DNA from: Peptoniphilus sp. GNH
GTDB taxonomy: Bacteria; Bacillota; Clostridia; Tissierellales; Peptoniphilaceae
Assembly: GCA_021307325.1 (NCBI GenBank)
Contig: CP089931.1
Coordinates: 830,979 to 894,978 of the forward strand
Direction of reading: 5' to 3'
DNA length: 64,000 nt
The position numbers were made by a program, and so were the translations under genes. Within the stretch, counting starts at the first letter, position 1, and every line of letters starts with the position of its first letter. The notes below the pieces were generated by a model that was not told the origin of the DNA, made no database searches, and saw nothing but the letters and a program-made list of their open reading frames with translations. Positions 8,785 through 19,665 of this stretch are shown here, in pieces.

Positions 8785-8864
8785 GGCTCCAATTAGCTAT
8801 ATTAAGCTGTATAAGACATTTGATTTTTAAAAATTATAAATATAAAGTCTTTTCTTACTCGTTT

Positions 8865-11800
8865 TCAATTTTGATTTTCAACCCAATTTACAAGTACCAT
8901 CAAGGTCTTTGCTAATTCATATCTACTTATCTTTGAATCCGGATTATACTTATTAGCATCTTTTCCTTCTATCAAGCCAATTTCTTCCATGGCTTTTACA
9001 GCTTCTAGACTCCATTTTGGAATCGCGTTTTCATCTGCGAATTTGAAATCTTTAGTTTTTTGCATATCTATTCCATTATTCGTTAAGAATCTTGCAAATA
9101 TTAATGCCAACTCTTGCCTTGTAAGCTCTTTATTAGGTTTAAAGTTTCCATTGCCATCACCCAAGACATACTTGTGGCTTGCTGCCCAAAGCACTGAATC
9201 TGCATACCATTGATCTAAAGCCACATCATTGAATTTGATGTTTTTAGAGCTTGTCTTGTCTTTAGAAATTCTCATTAGAGTTTCAACTACCATAGCCCTT
9301 GTTATTGTAGCATTTGGACTAAATTTCCCAATGCCAGTCCCCTTCATGATCTTACGAGATGTCACAAAGTCTAAAACTTCTTTTTGTTCAGCTGTTATAT
9401 CGTTAAATTTAGTCGGTGAAACTTTATCAAAAGTTTGAACTCCATAATCTTTATTTGGCTTGTCTTTTGATTTTTCTTCACCTATTTTTTCTCTTTTATT
9501 AGATTTAAAGAATCCTATATTACCATTTCCTGGGTTATAAGGTTTTATTATCGGAACTACCGGTTCAATAGGTTCTGGATTTTTTTCGTTTTGGTTGTTT
9601 TTAGACTTTTCTTTTAAGGATTCAAAGGCTGATTTTAAAGTCGCAAGAGCCTTTTTAGCCTCTTCTTCGTCATTGTAGGACTCTTTTATTTTAGACAGAC
9701 ATTCTTTGAAGGCATTTAAAGAGTCTTCTGTGTATATGCTTTCATCTATTGTCTTTGTTTTTTCAACAAGTTCCTTTAATTCAGTTAGGACTTGTCTAAG
9801 TCCTTCGTCATCCTTAATATTTTTAAAATTAGGATCCTTGCCAACATTTATATAAGAATCTGCAGTCATTACAAAATATTTTGGTGCGACAAAGCCTTGG
9901 CTTGCTCCGTCATTTATTATAAGCTCATAAACTCCTTGATTTGCTGAAAATAGATAGTTTTGTTTTCCATCTTCTTCATAATCCATAATCATATCCACCA
10001 GTGATCCAGTTTTTAGATTTTTTATTTGAACCTTTATCTTTTCTGGTGAGCTTATAACCAATGCACCTTCCATATCTGTTTCTATTTTACTGAATTTAAA
10101 ATCTGCTCTTGTGCTTTCTCCGCTAGTTACCTTTACAAGTTTGTTGCCTGTCTTACTTGCAAATTCAGTATTTTTATCAATAAGCGGGCTTATAATATAG
10201 TTTCCTTCCGGCAAATTATTCAAGTCTCTGTAGACCTTATCATTGTATCCAAAGTAACCTCTTATATCTTGGACAATGTAGCCTTGTTTTTGTCCTATAT
10301 TATCTTCTATTACAAGACTTCCATTTCCACTTGATTTCTTTATGTCAACTTGAAGATTGACATTGCTTCCAGAAACTTTATATTCAGCCTTTGATGGATA
10401 GGCTGTTACCCTTGATGATTTTAATTCAAGAAGATATAGAGCTGGTTCAGCATAATATCCTTCTTTGGGAATAGCTGCCAACATATAGTCTTTTGGCTCT
10501 ATTTCTGAATTGTTGACAAAATCAAGAGGCAAATTTCTAGCTATGCTTTTTATTTCCATATTGTTTGAACGATCAAAATCCAAGGCATCGGAAGCCAACT
10601 TAAAATCAGCATTTTCTTGTCCCTCGCCATATACATTTATTGTAAAATTTTTCTTTTCAGGATTAATAGCGAAAGAAATATTTCCTGCTGAGTTTAACTT
10701 TGAATTTTTCTCTACAATACAATTATAATCAGCTTTTTCCTTATCATTTATGCCGTTACCTTTGTCAAATTCTCTAAAAATCTCAAACTTATAGTTTGTC
10801 TTGTCCGCATCAAATTCGACCTTATATCTTCCATAAGGTATAAGTTTGCTAAAGGCCTTGGCTCCGACATAGTTATCTGAATTTTGACCAACTACTAAAT
10901 CTAGATCTATTTGTGTATTATTATCTTGATTTATTAATTTCACGCCTTTAAATTCTTTTGTATAATCGTAAACCCAGTAATATACATAATATGCATCCAA
11001 CTTATCTATATTTATCAAGATCTCTTTGGGGGCATTTTCAAGAGTAAACTCACAAACATATTTACCATCGACCTCATTTATATTTTTAATATCAACTCCG
11101 TCAATATCTTTTATTTGATATATCTCCTCTGGTTTTTTGATTTCTAGTTTGTATTTTCCCGGCTTTAAATTGTCCGAATAGAACTCTATGCCTTTCTCGT
11201 CAAATATCTTATATTCTAAGTTAAATTCATCGTCATTTTTGTTGAGCTTAGGCACTATGTTTACGCTGGATTTTTTGTTGTTTAATTCCATTTCGGCAGT
11301 TGTTTTATAAGTGTTATAGCCTAAATCTTTAACCTCTACCACTATGTCTTTTAAGTCTGTTTGCTGAGGTATTTCGTATCCTTTGTCGCTTTTTTCTATG
11401 ACTTTATCATTTATTTTTACAAGCTCTTCTCTTATTCCATTCTCATCAAATGAATCGAAACTCAAAATATTATCTTGTATTTTAAAGTTTTGAACAGTAG
11501 GCTTTTTAGTGTCTACCGTAAAGTTCATATTGATATCATCAAGCGGCTTGTTTTTATTTCGATAAGAGCTTATAGAAACTACATAATTGCCATCATCCAA
11601 TTTGGTTTTTGAGTTTGGAAATGGTATGTCTATATAATAAGCATTACCTAAAATATTTGAGCCATAATTTTTTATTGTCATTTCGTCTTTTACCAAGTTG
11701 GCAAGTGATTGTCCGACTTTGTTTCCATTCTCATCAAGCTTGTATACATTGACACTTATATTGCCGCTTCTTAACATAGTGTATTTAACATTCAAATAGT

Positions 11801-14456
11801 CAGCATATCCATCTTTATTCGGAGATAATACATGCTTGTCATAAAATTTAGGATTTTTGTTTGTGAAATCTTTTGATTGGCCCAAGATTTCTGTCTTATT
11901 GCCAATATTGGTAAATAAATGAGTGAATTCATTGTTTCCAATCTCTTTAGCATTATTTCTATCTGCTATATGGCAATTGCCCTCTTCATTCCAGTAAAAA
12001 GGCACTTTGTTTTCCTTAGTTAAATCATATATTGGGGACTCGACAACTTGAACTTTATCCAAATCTCCAACAAATGTTATGAAAGGAATTGAGATGGTGG
12101 GTTCGTCATCATTTTCAAATATTATAAATCCATCAACAAAATATCCATTAGGCATTTGACTCTTTAATTCATCTGCAAACTCACTTGTATCTATCGTTAC
12201 TGACAAGTCCTTTGTTTGTTTAGGAGAAAGAGTGACGGAGCCATTATTTACATCTTTTAGCCATCTTGTAAAATATGTCAAATAAGATCCGTTGACATCA
12301 TCTGCAACTATTGTGCTCTTATATTTATAGGTTATAGTTTCATCTGAAAGATTTTGTATCTTAAAATTAAAAGTTTGAATGTTCTTAGCGTTTTTATTAA
12401 ATAATTTTGTTTCATTGTTGTCGCCAATTAATATAGCCTTTGTATTCAGAGCCTTTTGTAATTTCATTACACCGGCTCCTTGTCTTCTTGGACTTGTTGC
12501 AACTTTATTGAAATAATGAATTTGTGCTGTCGACATTATCAAGTTTCTAATTCTTTGATACTTTTGCTTTGGAGAAAGTTCGGGGAATTTCTCATCCACC
12601 ATTGAACTAACTAAAGCAAGTCCCCCTGCTATGTGAGGTGTAGCCATTGAAGTTCCGCTTTGCAGATTATAGGTGTTATTGTTCCCAAGAGAATAAATAT
12701 TTCCACCAGGAGCAGTTATATCTGGCTTAAAGGTACCATCTGCTGTCAATCCAAAGCTAGAAAATTTTGATATTTGTCCAGCCAAGGGATTGTAAAAACT
12801 CATGTTTCCCTTTTTGAATATTACTTTTCCAAGTGTATTTTTTAGCTTAATTCCTGTTGAGTAGTAAAGGCTTGCAACAGCTATCTCATGCTTACCTGCG
12901 CCCGCCATAGCTACAAACTCATCTCCACCTTCTTGATGATTATATATAAAGACTGCCTTGGCACCTTTTTCTTTTGCTCTTATGGTCTTGTCTTCGAAAG
13001 TATTGCCCCCTCTTTCTATAAGTACAACCTTACCGTTGACATCCACATTTTTATAGTCTTCTTCTTTTCCAAGACCCACATAAACCAAATCGAACTCTTT
13101 ATCATATTCTGGTTCAACAGTCTTATTTTTTTCATTTTTAGACCATTCTAAAAATAAATTTTCTTCATTTCCACTCTTGTCTTTGTAAGTAAAATACGGT
13201 TTAACAGTGGTACCATTTTCTATGGAGGCAACAGCAAAAGATTTTTCTGCTGCTGCTGGATCGCCTAAGATTCCATAATCTGGATATTCAGCCTTAGGCT
13301 TATAACCCATCTTGGCGCCAAATGCCGTTTCATTTCCTGCTGCAATAGCTACAACACATCCAGCTTCTTCAAGTCTTTCAAACATTTTAGTGGCATCCGG
13401 GAAAATAGTTGTGCTATCACCTGCTACGGAACCCAGACTCATATTGACCGCATCAACTTTTAAAATTACACAATCTTCCAAGGCCTTCACATATAGAGCG
13501 GGGCTTGTACCAGGTATATCGTCAGAGAAAACTCTCATAAGAGCCAATTGAGCCTCGGGAGCTACTCCGGACAAACTTATCTCTTGCTCTCCCAAGTTGA
13601 CATCTACATGATTTGCTCCTACTGTACCCGCAACATGCTGACCATGGGATCTATCTGATTTTTCCTTTATTTTTTCTGGGTTTGTGCCAGGATAATAATT
13701 ATAGGCAAATGGTATCTTTTCATTTATATAAAATCCACGTTCTAATAGTTTGCTAGATTTTAATTTATCTATATCGGCTTTAGAATATTTAGCTTTTTCT
13801 TTGCCTTCTTTAGTCAAATAAAAGGCTTCATGCTCAGGATCGAATCCAGAATCTATTATGGCTACCAATTTTCCTTGACCTTTATATTTAGAATAAACGG
13901 TCTCGTTGCCTATCATGTCCCTAGATTCCATCGTCCTTAATGATCTTTTGGAACGTCTTTTACCTTCTTTTAATACAGGTTTTTCTATTAATGGTTGCAA
14001 AATTATCTTTTTTACAAAGTCTAAACCTGCCAAAGTCTTAGCATCTTCAAAGGTCATCTCTGCACTAATGCCTATCATCAAAACTTTGAAATCGCATTCA
14101 ACTTTTAATTCTATACCCGAGCTTTTTATTTTATCCAGGGCAGATTTATTAGCTTTCTCTGCAAATTCCAATTGTTTTTTTATTCCAGCATCTGTGTAAA
14201 GTTCTTTAGCTGAAACCATGCTACCCAAATCAGAGAAATAAGCAGGGTCAAATTCAACCATGTAGGCTCTTACTTCATCATCGCCTATCTTACCCTTTGA
14301 TTGTATTATTAGGCTCTTTACTTTCTCATTTTCATAAGCACTATCCGCTTTTTTATCTTTTTCATCAAAATAGCTGTTCTGTACGTTTTCACCATAGACG
14401 CTAATATTCGACAAAAGCAATATTAAAGCTAATGCTAAAGCTAAAATCTTTTTCAT
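8865..14456 (-). CDS. Giant S8 subtilisin (lactocepin/C5a-peptidase-like) with PA, FIVAR and SLH domains
   Basis: 1,863-residue secreted, wall-anchored serine protease. A signal peptide (about residues 1-22) precedes an inhibitor-like propeptide. The catalytic triad is D202 (AIIDSG), H271 (HGQHVAG) and S603 (GTSMATPH), with oxyanion N375 (AAGNE). A PA domain is inserted at about 450-545. Fn3-like and repeated beta-rich segments follow, then a helical FIVAR-like stretch near the C-terminus, a Pro/Lys-rich linker, and three SLH repeats in the last 180 residues (FNDITAEQ, FNDVALDQWYAD and FADENAIPKWS begin them). SLH anchoring implies pyruvylated secondary wall polymer. Lactocepins usually end in LPXTG, so the SLH ending is notable. 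It is monocistronic with a GAGGAG site. Likely roles are peptide nutrition or host-protein cleavage (inference). Confidence 0.93.
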   Translation of the reverse strand: MKKILALALALILLLSNISVYGENVQNSYFDEKDKKADSAYENEKVKSLIIQSKGKIGDDEVRAYMVEFDPAYFSDLGSMVSAKELYTDAGIKKQLEFAEKANKSALDKIKSSGIELKVECDFKVLMIGISAEMTFEDAKTLAGLDFVKKIILQPLIEKPVLKEGKRRSKRSLRTMESRDMIGNETVYSKYKGQGKLVAIIDSGFDPEHEAFYLTKEGKEKAKYSKADIDKLKSSKLLERGFYINEKIPFAYNYYPGTNPEKIKEKSDRSHGQHVAGTVGANHVDVNLGEQEISLSGVAPEAQLALMRVFSDDIPGTSPALYVKALEDCVILKVDAVNMSLGSVAGDSTTIFPDATKMFERLEEAGCVVAIAAGNETAFGAKMGYKPKAEYPDYGILGDPAAAEKSFAVASIENGTTVKPYFTYKDKSGNEENLFLEWSKNEKNKTVEPEYDKEFDLVYVGLGKEEDYKNVDVNGKVVLIERGGNTFEDKTIRAKEKGAKAVFIYNHQEGGDEFVAMAGAGKHEIAVASLYYSTGIKLKNTLGKVIFKKGNMSFYNPLAGQISKFSSFGLTADGTFKPDITAPGGNIYSLGNNNTYNLQSGTSMATPHIAGGLALVSSMVDEKFPELSPKQKYQRIRNLIMSTAQIHYFNKVATSPRRQGAGVMKLQKALNTKAILIGDNNETKLFNKNAKNIQTFNFKIQNLSDETITYKYKSTIVADDVNGSYLTYFTRWLKDVNNGSVTLSPKQTKDLSVTIDTSEFADELKSQMPNGYFVDGFIIFENDDEPTISIPFITFVGDLDKVQVVESPIYDLTKENKVPFYWNEEGNCHIADRNNAKEIGNNEFTHLFTNIGNKTEILGQSKDFTNKNPKFYDKHVLSPNKDGYADYLNVKYTMLRSGNISVNVYKLDENGNKVGQSLANLVKDEMTIKNYGSNILGNAYYIDIPFPNSKTKLDDGNYVVSISSYRNKNKPLDDINMNFTVDTKKPTVQNFKIQDNILSFDSFDENGIREELVKINDKVIEKSDKGYEIPQQTDLKDIVVEVKDLGYNTYKTTAEMELNNKKSSVNIVPKLNKNDDEFNLEYKIFDEKGIEFYSDNLKPGKYKLEIKKPEEIYQIKDIDGVDIKNINEVDGKYVCEFTLENAPKEILINIDKLDAYYVYYWVYDYTKEFKGVKLINQDNNTQIDLDLVVGQNSDNYVGAKAFSKLIPYGRYKVEFDADKTNYKFEIFREFDKGNGINDKEKADYNCIVEKNSKLNSAGNISFAINPEKKNFTINVYGEGQENADFKLASDALDFDRSNNMEIKSIARNLPLDFVNNSEIEPKDYMLAAIPKEGYYAEPALYLLELKSSRVTAYPSKAEYKVSGSNVNLQVDIKKSSGNGSLVIEDNIGQKQGYIVQDIRGYFGYNDKVYRDLNNLPEGNYIISPLIDKNTEFASKTGNKLVKVTSGESTRADFKFSKIETDMEGALVISSPEKIKVQIKNLKTGSLVDMIMDYEEDGKQNYLFSANQGVYELIINDGASQGFVAPKYFVMTADSYINVGKDPNFKNIKDDEGLRQVLTELKELVEKTKTIDESIYTEDSLNAFKECLSKIKESYNDEEEAKKALATLKSAFESLKEKSKNNQNEKNPEPIEPVVPIIKPYNPGNGNIGFFKSNKREKIGEEKSKDKPNKDYGVQTFDKVSPTKFNDITAEQKEVLDFVTSRKIMKGTGIGKFSPNATITRAMVVETLMRISKDKTSSKNIKFNDVALDQWYADSVLWAASHKYVLGDGNGNFKPNKELTRQELALIFARFLTNNGIDMQKTKDFKFADENAIPKWSLEAVKAMEEIGLIEGKDANKYNPDSKISRYELAKTLMVLVNWVENQN

Positions 14457-14774
14457 ATTATCTCCTCAAAATTTAATTTTTATAGAATATAATACTAACA
14501 TAATTTTATAATAATGTAACCAGAAAATATCCATTAATTAGCATATTTCGTATTTATGTATAAATTTTAAATGTTTTTGATTATTTTGTCTTAAAAATAT
14601 CACGTTTCATGTTCTTTGTATTATCTTTACTTAATACTCTTTTAAATTTGATTAGATTGTATTTTAAAAGTACAAAAACAGATTCAATCCTTAAAATATT
14701 TCACCCGTAAAGCCTTTGGATGCTAAAAAATTGTATGGCATAGAGTAAATTTTATAAATTCAAAAATAAAAAAA
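14457..14774. other. Non-coding gap between subtilisin and clpB
   Basis: AT-rich gap with the subtilisin promoter region on its left side. TATTAT/TATATT candidates lie close to the start codon, but no well-spaced -35 is convincing. No open frame, RNA or repeat is recognised. Confidence 0.5.
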
Positions 14775-14804
14775 TTGTCCTCAGCATTTTATAGCTGAGG
14801 ACAA
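14775..14804 (-). terminator. Terminator of the dnaJ-clpB operon
   Basis: TTGTCCTCAGC pairs perfectly with GCTGAGGACAA over an 8-base loop. On the reverse strand a long T-rich tail follows. It is 35 bases after the clpB stop. Confidence 0.9.
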
Positions 14805-14838
14805 CTTAATTATTTATTATTTTAGTTTTATAAATGTG

Positions 14839-17412
14839 TCATGCGTAGATTAATTTTTTTCCGTCTGAACTTATATTGATTTGAGATTTTTCGAGTATCT
14901 TGCCGGAGATTATGCCCTTGGATATTTCTGTTTCAACTGTTCTTTGGATAAATCTCTTTACAGGCCTTGCTCCGTATTGAAGCGAGTAGGCAGAGTCCAA
15001 AATAAAGTCGAGAGCTTTTTCATCCAATCTTATGGTGATTTCCCTTTCTGCAAGTCTTTCTTCCAAATCTTTCATAGATGCCTTGATAATTTCATAAACT
15101 TCTTCTCTTTGAAGAGGTTTAAACATTACAATTTCATCTACCCTATTTAAAAATTCAGGTCTAAATCTTGCTTTCAACTCATTTGAAACTTTTTCTCTGG
15201 TTTCTTCTTTTATAGAGCCATCATCTTCTATGCCTTCTATTAGATAGGATGAACCTATATTTGAAGTCATAATTATGACTGTATTTTTAAAGTCTACTGT
15301 CCTGCCTTGATTGTCTGTCAATCTGCCATCATCAAGGACTTGAAGAAGGATGTTAAAGACATCTGGATGGGCCTTTTCAATTTCATCAAAAAGCACTACG
15401 CTATATGGTTTTCTTCTCACAGCCTCTGTCAGTTGACCTCCTTCGTCATATCCAACATATCCCGGAGGAGAGCCTACGAGTCTTGACACAGAATGTTTTT
15501 CCATATATTCACTCATATCTATTCTTATCATGTTTCTTTCGTCATCAAAAAGTGATTCCGTAAGTGCCTTGGCTGTTTGGGTCTTGCCGACACCAGTTGG
15601 TCCTAAGAATATAAATGAACCTATTGGCCTATTGGGCGATTTAAGACCTGCTCTTGCTCTTAAAACTGCATCCGATACAGCCGTTACAGCTTCATCTTGT
15701 CCAACTACTTGTCTATGCAAAATTTCGTCCAAATTCATGAGCTTATCTCTTTCTGTCTTTGAAAGTTTATCTACTGGTATGCCCGTCCATCTGGAAACGA
15801 CTTCTGCTATTTCTTCTTCTGTAACCTCTTCTTTGACCATTTGGTTTTCAGATTTATCAACTGCTTCTGCCTTTTTTAGGGCTTCTTCTAGCTTAGGTAG
15901 TTCACCAAATTTTAGTTCTGAAAGTTTTTCAAGGTCATAAGATCTTTGAGCTTGATCTATTTTTATCTTGACATCATCAATTTGTGCCTTTATATCCTTG
16001 ACCTTATTAAGAGCTGACTTTTCTTCTTCCCATTTAGCTTTTAGATTGTCGAATAAAGACTTTTCTTCGGATAAATCTTTTTCCAAAAGTTCTAGCCTCT
16101 TTTTAGCTCCTTCGTCAGTTTCTTTCTTTAAAGCTTCTCTTTCGATTTCAAGTTGTAGGATTTTTCTCCTAACTTCGTCCACTTCTTCTGGCATAGATTC
16201 TATTTCAGTTCTTACCATGGCACAGGCTTCATCCATCAAGTCTATAGCTTTGTCTGGCAAAAACCTGTCCGAAATATATCTATCCGACAAGCTGGCAGCT
16301 GCTATTACAGCAGAATCTGCAATTCTCAAGCCATGATATATTTCATATTTTTCTTTCAAGCCCCTCAAGATAGATATCGTGTCTTCAACATTTGGTTGAT
16401 CTACTAATACTTTTTGAAATCTTCTTTCTAGAGCTTGATCTTTTTCTATATACTTTCTGTACTCATCAAGAGTTGTAGCACCAATTGTCCTTAGCTCTCC
16501 TCTTGCTAGCAAAGGCTTCAAGAGATTGGAGGCATCCATGGCTCCCTCACTCTTTCCTGCTCCAACTATATTGTGAAGTTCGTCTATGAATAAAAAGATT
16601 TGCCCATTTGATGCTTCGACTTCAGATAGTACAGCCTTGAGTCTTTCTTCAAACTCTCCTCTGTATTTAGCTCCTGCAATAAGAGCTCCCATATCCAAAG
16701 AGAAGATAGTTTTGCCTTTTAGACCTTCAGGCACATCTTCGTTTACAATTCTTTGGGCAAGTCCTTCGACAATAGCAGTTTTGCCAACGCCAGGATCTCC
16801 AATTAAAACAGGATTGTTTTTAGTTCTTCTTGACAAAATTCTAATGACATTTCTAATCTCTTCATCTCTACCTATTACAGGATCCATTTTGCCTTCCTTG
16901 GCCCTAGCACACATATCAATACCATACTTGGCAAGCACATCATAAGTGTCTTCTGGGTTGTCTGTTCTAACTTGCCTTGAGCCTCTAATTTTTTGAAGAG
17001 CTTGCAAAAATCCTCTTAAATCGACTTTATGTCTATTGAAGATTTCTTTTGATTTTGCATCTTTCGCTTCTAAGATTGCCATATAAAGATGTTCCACCGA
17101 AACATAGTCGTCTTTAAAATCATCGGCATGCTTTTTTGCTCTTGTCAAAATCTTCGAAAAGTCTTCGCTTGGATAGATGCTGCCCCCTTTTTGTTTTGGC
17201 ATTTTTTCAATAGCCGCTTCTACATCGGCTGTAACCAAATCTTTATTTACTCCCATATAGCCCAGGATTTTTGGAATTAGACCATCTTTGTCCTTTAAGA
17301 GTGCATAATTTAGATGCATAGGCATAAGGGATGGAGCGCCATATTCTCTTGCAATCTCATTTGCAGAGTTTATGGCCTCGATTGACTTTTGAGTAAATTT
17401 TTCAAAATTCAT
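14839..17412 (-). CDS. clpB: ClpB/Hsp104 disaggregase
   Basis: Hexameric AAA+ chaperone that threads aggregated protein with DnaK/DnaJ help. Domains in order: N-terminal Clp_N repeats (about 1-140), first ATPase with GDPGVGKT near 200, a middle coiled-coil (about 395-520, rich in Lys/Glu), second ATPase with GPTGVGKT near 600 and [21 protein letters not shown], and the C-terminal ClpB_D2 small domain. Length (857) is normal. It has the ClpB-type middle domain rather than the shorter one of ClpC. The start is the ATG at 17412 after GAGGAGGG, which overlaps the dnaJ stop. It is the second gene of a CtsR-type operon. Confidence 0.96.
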   Translation of the reverse strand: MNFEKFTQKSIEAINSANEIAREYGAPSLMPMHLNYALLKDKDGLIPKILGYMGVNKDLVTADVEAAIEKMPKQKGGSIYPSEDFSKILTRAKKHADDFKDDYVSVEHLYMAILEAKDAKSKEIFNRHKVDLRGFLQALQKIRGSRQVRTDNPEDTYDVLAKYGIDMCARAKEGKMDPVIGRDEEIRNVIRILSRRTKNNPVLIGDPGVGKTAIVEGLAQRIVNEDVPEGLKGKTIFSLDMGALIAGAKYRGEFEERLKAVLSEVEASNGQIFLFIDELHNIVGAGKSEGAMDASNLLKPLLARGELRTIGATTLDEYRKYIEKDQALERRFQKVLVDQPNVEDTISILRGLKEKYEIYHGLRIADSAVIAAASLSDRYISDRFLPDKAIDLMDEACAMVRTEIESMPEEVDEVRRKILQLEIEREALKKETDEGAKKRLELLEKDLSEEKSLFDNLKAKWEEEKSALNKVKDIKAQIDDVKIKIDQAQRSYDLEKLSELKFGELPKLEEALKKAEAVDKSENQMVKEEVTEEEIAEVVSRWTGIPVDKLSKTERDKLMNLDEILHRQVVGQDEAVTAVSDAVLRARAGLKSPNRPIGSFIFLGPTGVGKTQTAKALTESLFDDERNMIRIDMSEYMEKHSVSRLVGSPPGYVGYDEGGQLTEAVRRKPYSVVLFDEIEKAHPDVFNILLQVLDDGRLTDNQGRTVDFKNTVIIMTSNIGSSYLIEGIEDDGSIKEETREKVSNELKARFRPEFLNRVDEIVMFKPLQREEVYEIIKASMKDLEERLAEREITIRLDEKALDFILDSAYSLQYGARPVKRFIQRTVETEISKGIISGKILEKSQINISSDGKKLIYA

Positions 17413-17423
17413 AATATCCCTCC

Positions 17424-18338
17424 TCAATTAGATATTTCTTGTAATTTTTTATATAAATCAATTTGTTCGTCTGTCAATTCACTCGGATTTACGATTCTAA
17501 AATTTAAATACAAATCTCCAGTATTTCTCTTGATGTCTTTAAAGCCCTTACCGGGAATCCTCATTTTCTTAGATACATCTATATTTTTTGGTATATTGAC
17601 CTTGATTTTTCCATAAAAAGTATCTATCGTCTTTTTGCATCCAAGGGCTGCTTGCCATGGGTAGATGGCGATGTCCTTGTATATATCTAAACCTTTTAAG
17701 CTTTCAAAATTAGAATTTCTAATTTTAATTTTGAATAAGAGGTCTCCTGGAATATTATACTTATCTCCGTTTAATTTTATTGACTTACCTTCTGTGATTC
17801 CTGCAGGCACCTTGACAGCAACATCAATGACTTTGCCTTCAAAATTTAGGCTTACATTTTTTTCGCATCCCTTAAAAGCTTCATCAAGACTTATGACAAG
17901 TTCAGTCTTGAAATTTTGTCTTGCCGTCTTTCTCTTTCCCCTGCCCTTAAGGTCTGAAAAAATATCACCAAAACTAAATCCAGAAGAGGTCTTTGAAGAC
18001 CTAGCAGAAGAACCACCAAAGAACATATCAAAAAAGTCTGAGAAGTCCCCCGACTTTCCGCTAGATGTGTAGGTGTAACCATAGTCTTCAGGATTAAAAT
18101 CATAACCGCCTTGGAAGTTGTAATTAGATCCAAAGGTGTCGTATTTTTTTCTCTTATCTTTATCTGAGAGGACTTCGTAGGCTTCAGAAATTTCTTTAAA
18201 TTTTTCTTGGGCCTTTTCATCACCCGGATTCAAATCAGGGTGATATTTCTTGGCAAGTTTCCTATATGCTTTTTTTATTTCATCTTCACTTGCCCCCTTG
18301 GTCACCCCAAGAAGTTCATAATAATCTTTATATTGCAA
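17424..18338 (-). CDS. DnaJ/CbpA-like co-chaperone without zinc fingers
   Basis: J-domain protein of about 304 residues. J-domain with HPD ([11 protein letters not shown]) at the N-terminus, a Gly/Phe/Ser-rich stretch ([14 protein letters not shown]), then the two C-terminal substrate-binding barrels. The CxxCxGxG zinc centre of true DnaJ is absent, so this is a CbpA-type protein. The best start is TTG at 18338 ([11 protein letters not shown]), six bases after AGGGGTGA; an overlapping GTG at 18347 is less well placed. It is the first gene of the operon with clpB, separated by 11 bases, and is preceded by a strong promoter and a CtsR operator. Confidence 0.9.
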   Translation of the reverse strand: MQYKDYYELLGVTKGASEDEIKKAYRKLAKKYHPDLNPGDEKAQEKFKEISEAYEVLSDKDKRKKYDTFGSNYNFQGGYDFNPEDYGYTYTSSGKSGDFSDFFDMFFGGSSARSSKTSSGFSFGDIFSDLKGRGKRKTARQNFKTELVISLDEAFKGCEKNVSLNFEGKVIDVAVKVPAGITEGKSIKLNGDKYNIPGDLLFKIKIRNSNFESLKGLDIYKDIAIYPWQAALGCKKTIDTFYGKIKVNIPKNIDVSKKMRIPGKGFKDIKRNTGDLYLNFRIVNPSELTDEQIDLYKKLQEISN

Positions 18339-18396
18339 ATCTATCACCCCTGAAAAGTTCTAATAACTTAATTTCTCTTTAAAAGTCAAGGATGTA

Positions 18397-18413
18397 TTTG
18401 ACCATCTTTGACC
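18397..18413 (-). promoter_or_regulatory. CtsR operator
   Basis: On the reverse strand GGTCAAA-GAT-GGTCAAA, a match to the CtsR heptad direct repeat (RGTCAAA-NAN-RGTCAAA). It sits just downstream of the -10 box, overlapping the predicted start point, a position expected for repression. No ctsR gene lies in the window. Confidence 0.9.
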
Positions 18414-18420
18414 TTCTTTA

Positions 18421-18449
18421 ATTATAAGACCCTTTAGTATAATTGTCAA
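18421..18449 (-). promoter_or_regulatory. Consensus sigma-A promoter of dnaJ-clpB
   Basis: TTGACA (18444-18449), a 17-base spacer, and TATAAT (18421-18426) on the reverse strand. Both hexamers are perfect. Confidence 0.92.
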
Positions 18450-18479
18450 CAATATTCCTAGTTTTTTTATAAAATTTTA

Positions 18480-18515
18480 GGGAGCCAAATTTACTATCAG
18501 CTCCCCCAAATTTTT
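18480..18515 (-). terminator. Terminator of the aminotransferase gene
   Basis: GGGAGC ... GCTCCC with a 14-base loop, and T-rich DNA on the reverse-strand side. It lies 18 bases beyond the stop codon at 18523. Confidence 0.6.
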
Positions 18516-18522
18516 ATAAAGT

Positions 18523-19593
18523 TTATTTTAATTTTAAAATATCATTGATGTTATAAAAAAGTTCTTCCATATCTTCCATGCTTGTGTCACCCATATGACC
18601 GATTCTAAAAGTTATATCTTTTAAATCTGCATAGCCATTGGATATGAGCATACCTCTTTTTTCTAGCTCCTTGTTTAAATTTGCGATGTCGACATTTCTA
18701 GTATTTTTTACACAAGTTATTGTATTTGAACAAACTTCTTCTGCTGGAAATAGGTCAAAATATTTTTTCGCCCAAGCCCTGGTCGCCTTTGCCATGTCTT
18801 CATGCCTTTTGTATCTGTTTTCAATTCCCTCTTTGTTGAAAATATAATCAAGCTGATAGTCCAATGCCATCATGTGAGATACTGATGGAGTTGACGGATA
18901 TTGGTAGTCATGATCTTTTGTGAATTTATAAAGAGCTAGAATATCAAAATACCATCCTCTAAATTCAACTTCTTTTGCCCTTTCAAGAGCCTTTTGGGAA
19001 ACGCAGCACATAGAAAATCCCGGAGGTAGTCCCAGGCACTTTTGAGATGATGTCAAGACTAAGTCTGCGCCACATTTTGATACGTCAATTTTTACTCCGG
19101 CAGATGATGAAACTGTATCAGCTAAAAACAAGATATCGGGGAAATCTTTAGCCACTTCCCCCACTTCATAAATTGGATTCATAACTCCAGTAGAAGTCTC
19201 GTTATGGGTAATTGTAAATACATCATATTTGCCAGTTTTTAAAACTTCTCTTATGCGAAGAGGATCCACAGTCTTTCCCCATTCATTTTCAAAGATATCG
19301 CAGGCAACATTGTTAAATCTCGCCATGTCGTGCCATCTTCTGCCAAAAACTCCTGAAGAAAATACAGCCGCCCTTTTTTTGGTCAAAGACCTTATAGCAC
19401 CTTCCATAAGTCCCGATCCGGATGATGTCGATAACAAAATTGCGTTGTCTGTGTTCCAAAGCTTTTGCAATTTTTCGGAAATATTTTTTTGCAATAAAGA
19501 CGCATCACTTGTCCTGTGACTGATTATAGAAGATGCCATCACATCTAGGACATCTTTTCTTACAGAAACAGGCCCTGGTATAAATAGTTTCAT
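18523..19593 (-). CDS. Class V aminotransferase, alanine-glyoxylate/serine-pyruvate type
   Basis: PLP enzyme of about 356 residues from the small-subunit hydrogenase/AGXT-like group. MKLFIPGPVSVRKDVLDVM is the typical family start. D159 (LFLADTVSS) contacts the cofactor ring and K185 (TSSQKCLGLPPG) is the Schiff-base lysine. Substrates in this group are alanine, serine or aspartate with glyoxylate or pyruvate, and the sequence alone does not choose. The start is the ATG at 19593 after GGGTGAG; the longer frame upstream lacks a site. Its own promoter and terminator suggest a single-gene unit. Confidence 0.85.
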   Translation of the reverse strand: MKLFIPGPVSVRKDVLDVMASSIISHRTSDASLLQKNISEKLQKLWNTDNAILLSTSSGSGLMEGAIRSLTKKRAAVFSSGVFGRRWHDMARFNNVACDIFENEWGKTVDPLRIREVLKTGKYDVFTITHNETSTGVMNPIYEVGEVAKDFPDILFLADTVSSSAGVKIDVSKCGADLVLTSSQKCLGLPPGFSMCCVSQKALERAKEVEFRGWYFDILALYKFTKDHDYQYPSTPSVSHMMALDYQLDYIFNKEGIENRYKRHEDMAKATRAWAKKYFDLFPAEEVCSNTITCVKNTRNVDIANLNKELEKRGMLISNGYADLKDITFRIGHMGDTSMEDMEELFYNINDILKLK

Positions 19594-19665
19594 AAAACTC
19601 ACCCTTTTCAAAAATATAAGCCAATTATACAATATAAAATTTAAAAATTAAATTAGGCTTTTATA

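Noticed and set aside
15530-16945. Open frames of 119-136 codons opposite clpB
   Set aside because: They are fully embedded in the conserved clpB gene and rich in Ser/Leu from reverse-read codons.
14457-18480. CIRCE/HrcA element for clpB
   Set aside because: No TTAGCACTC-N9-GAGTGCTAA is present; the operator matches CtsR instead.
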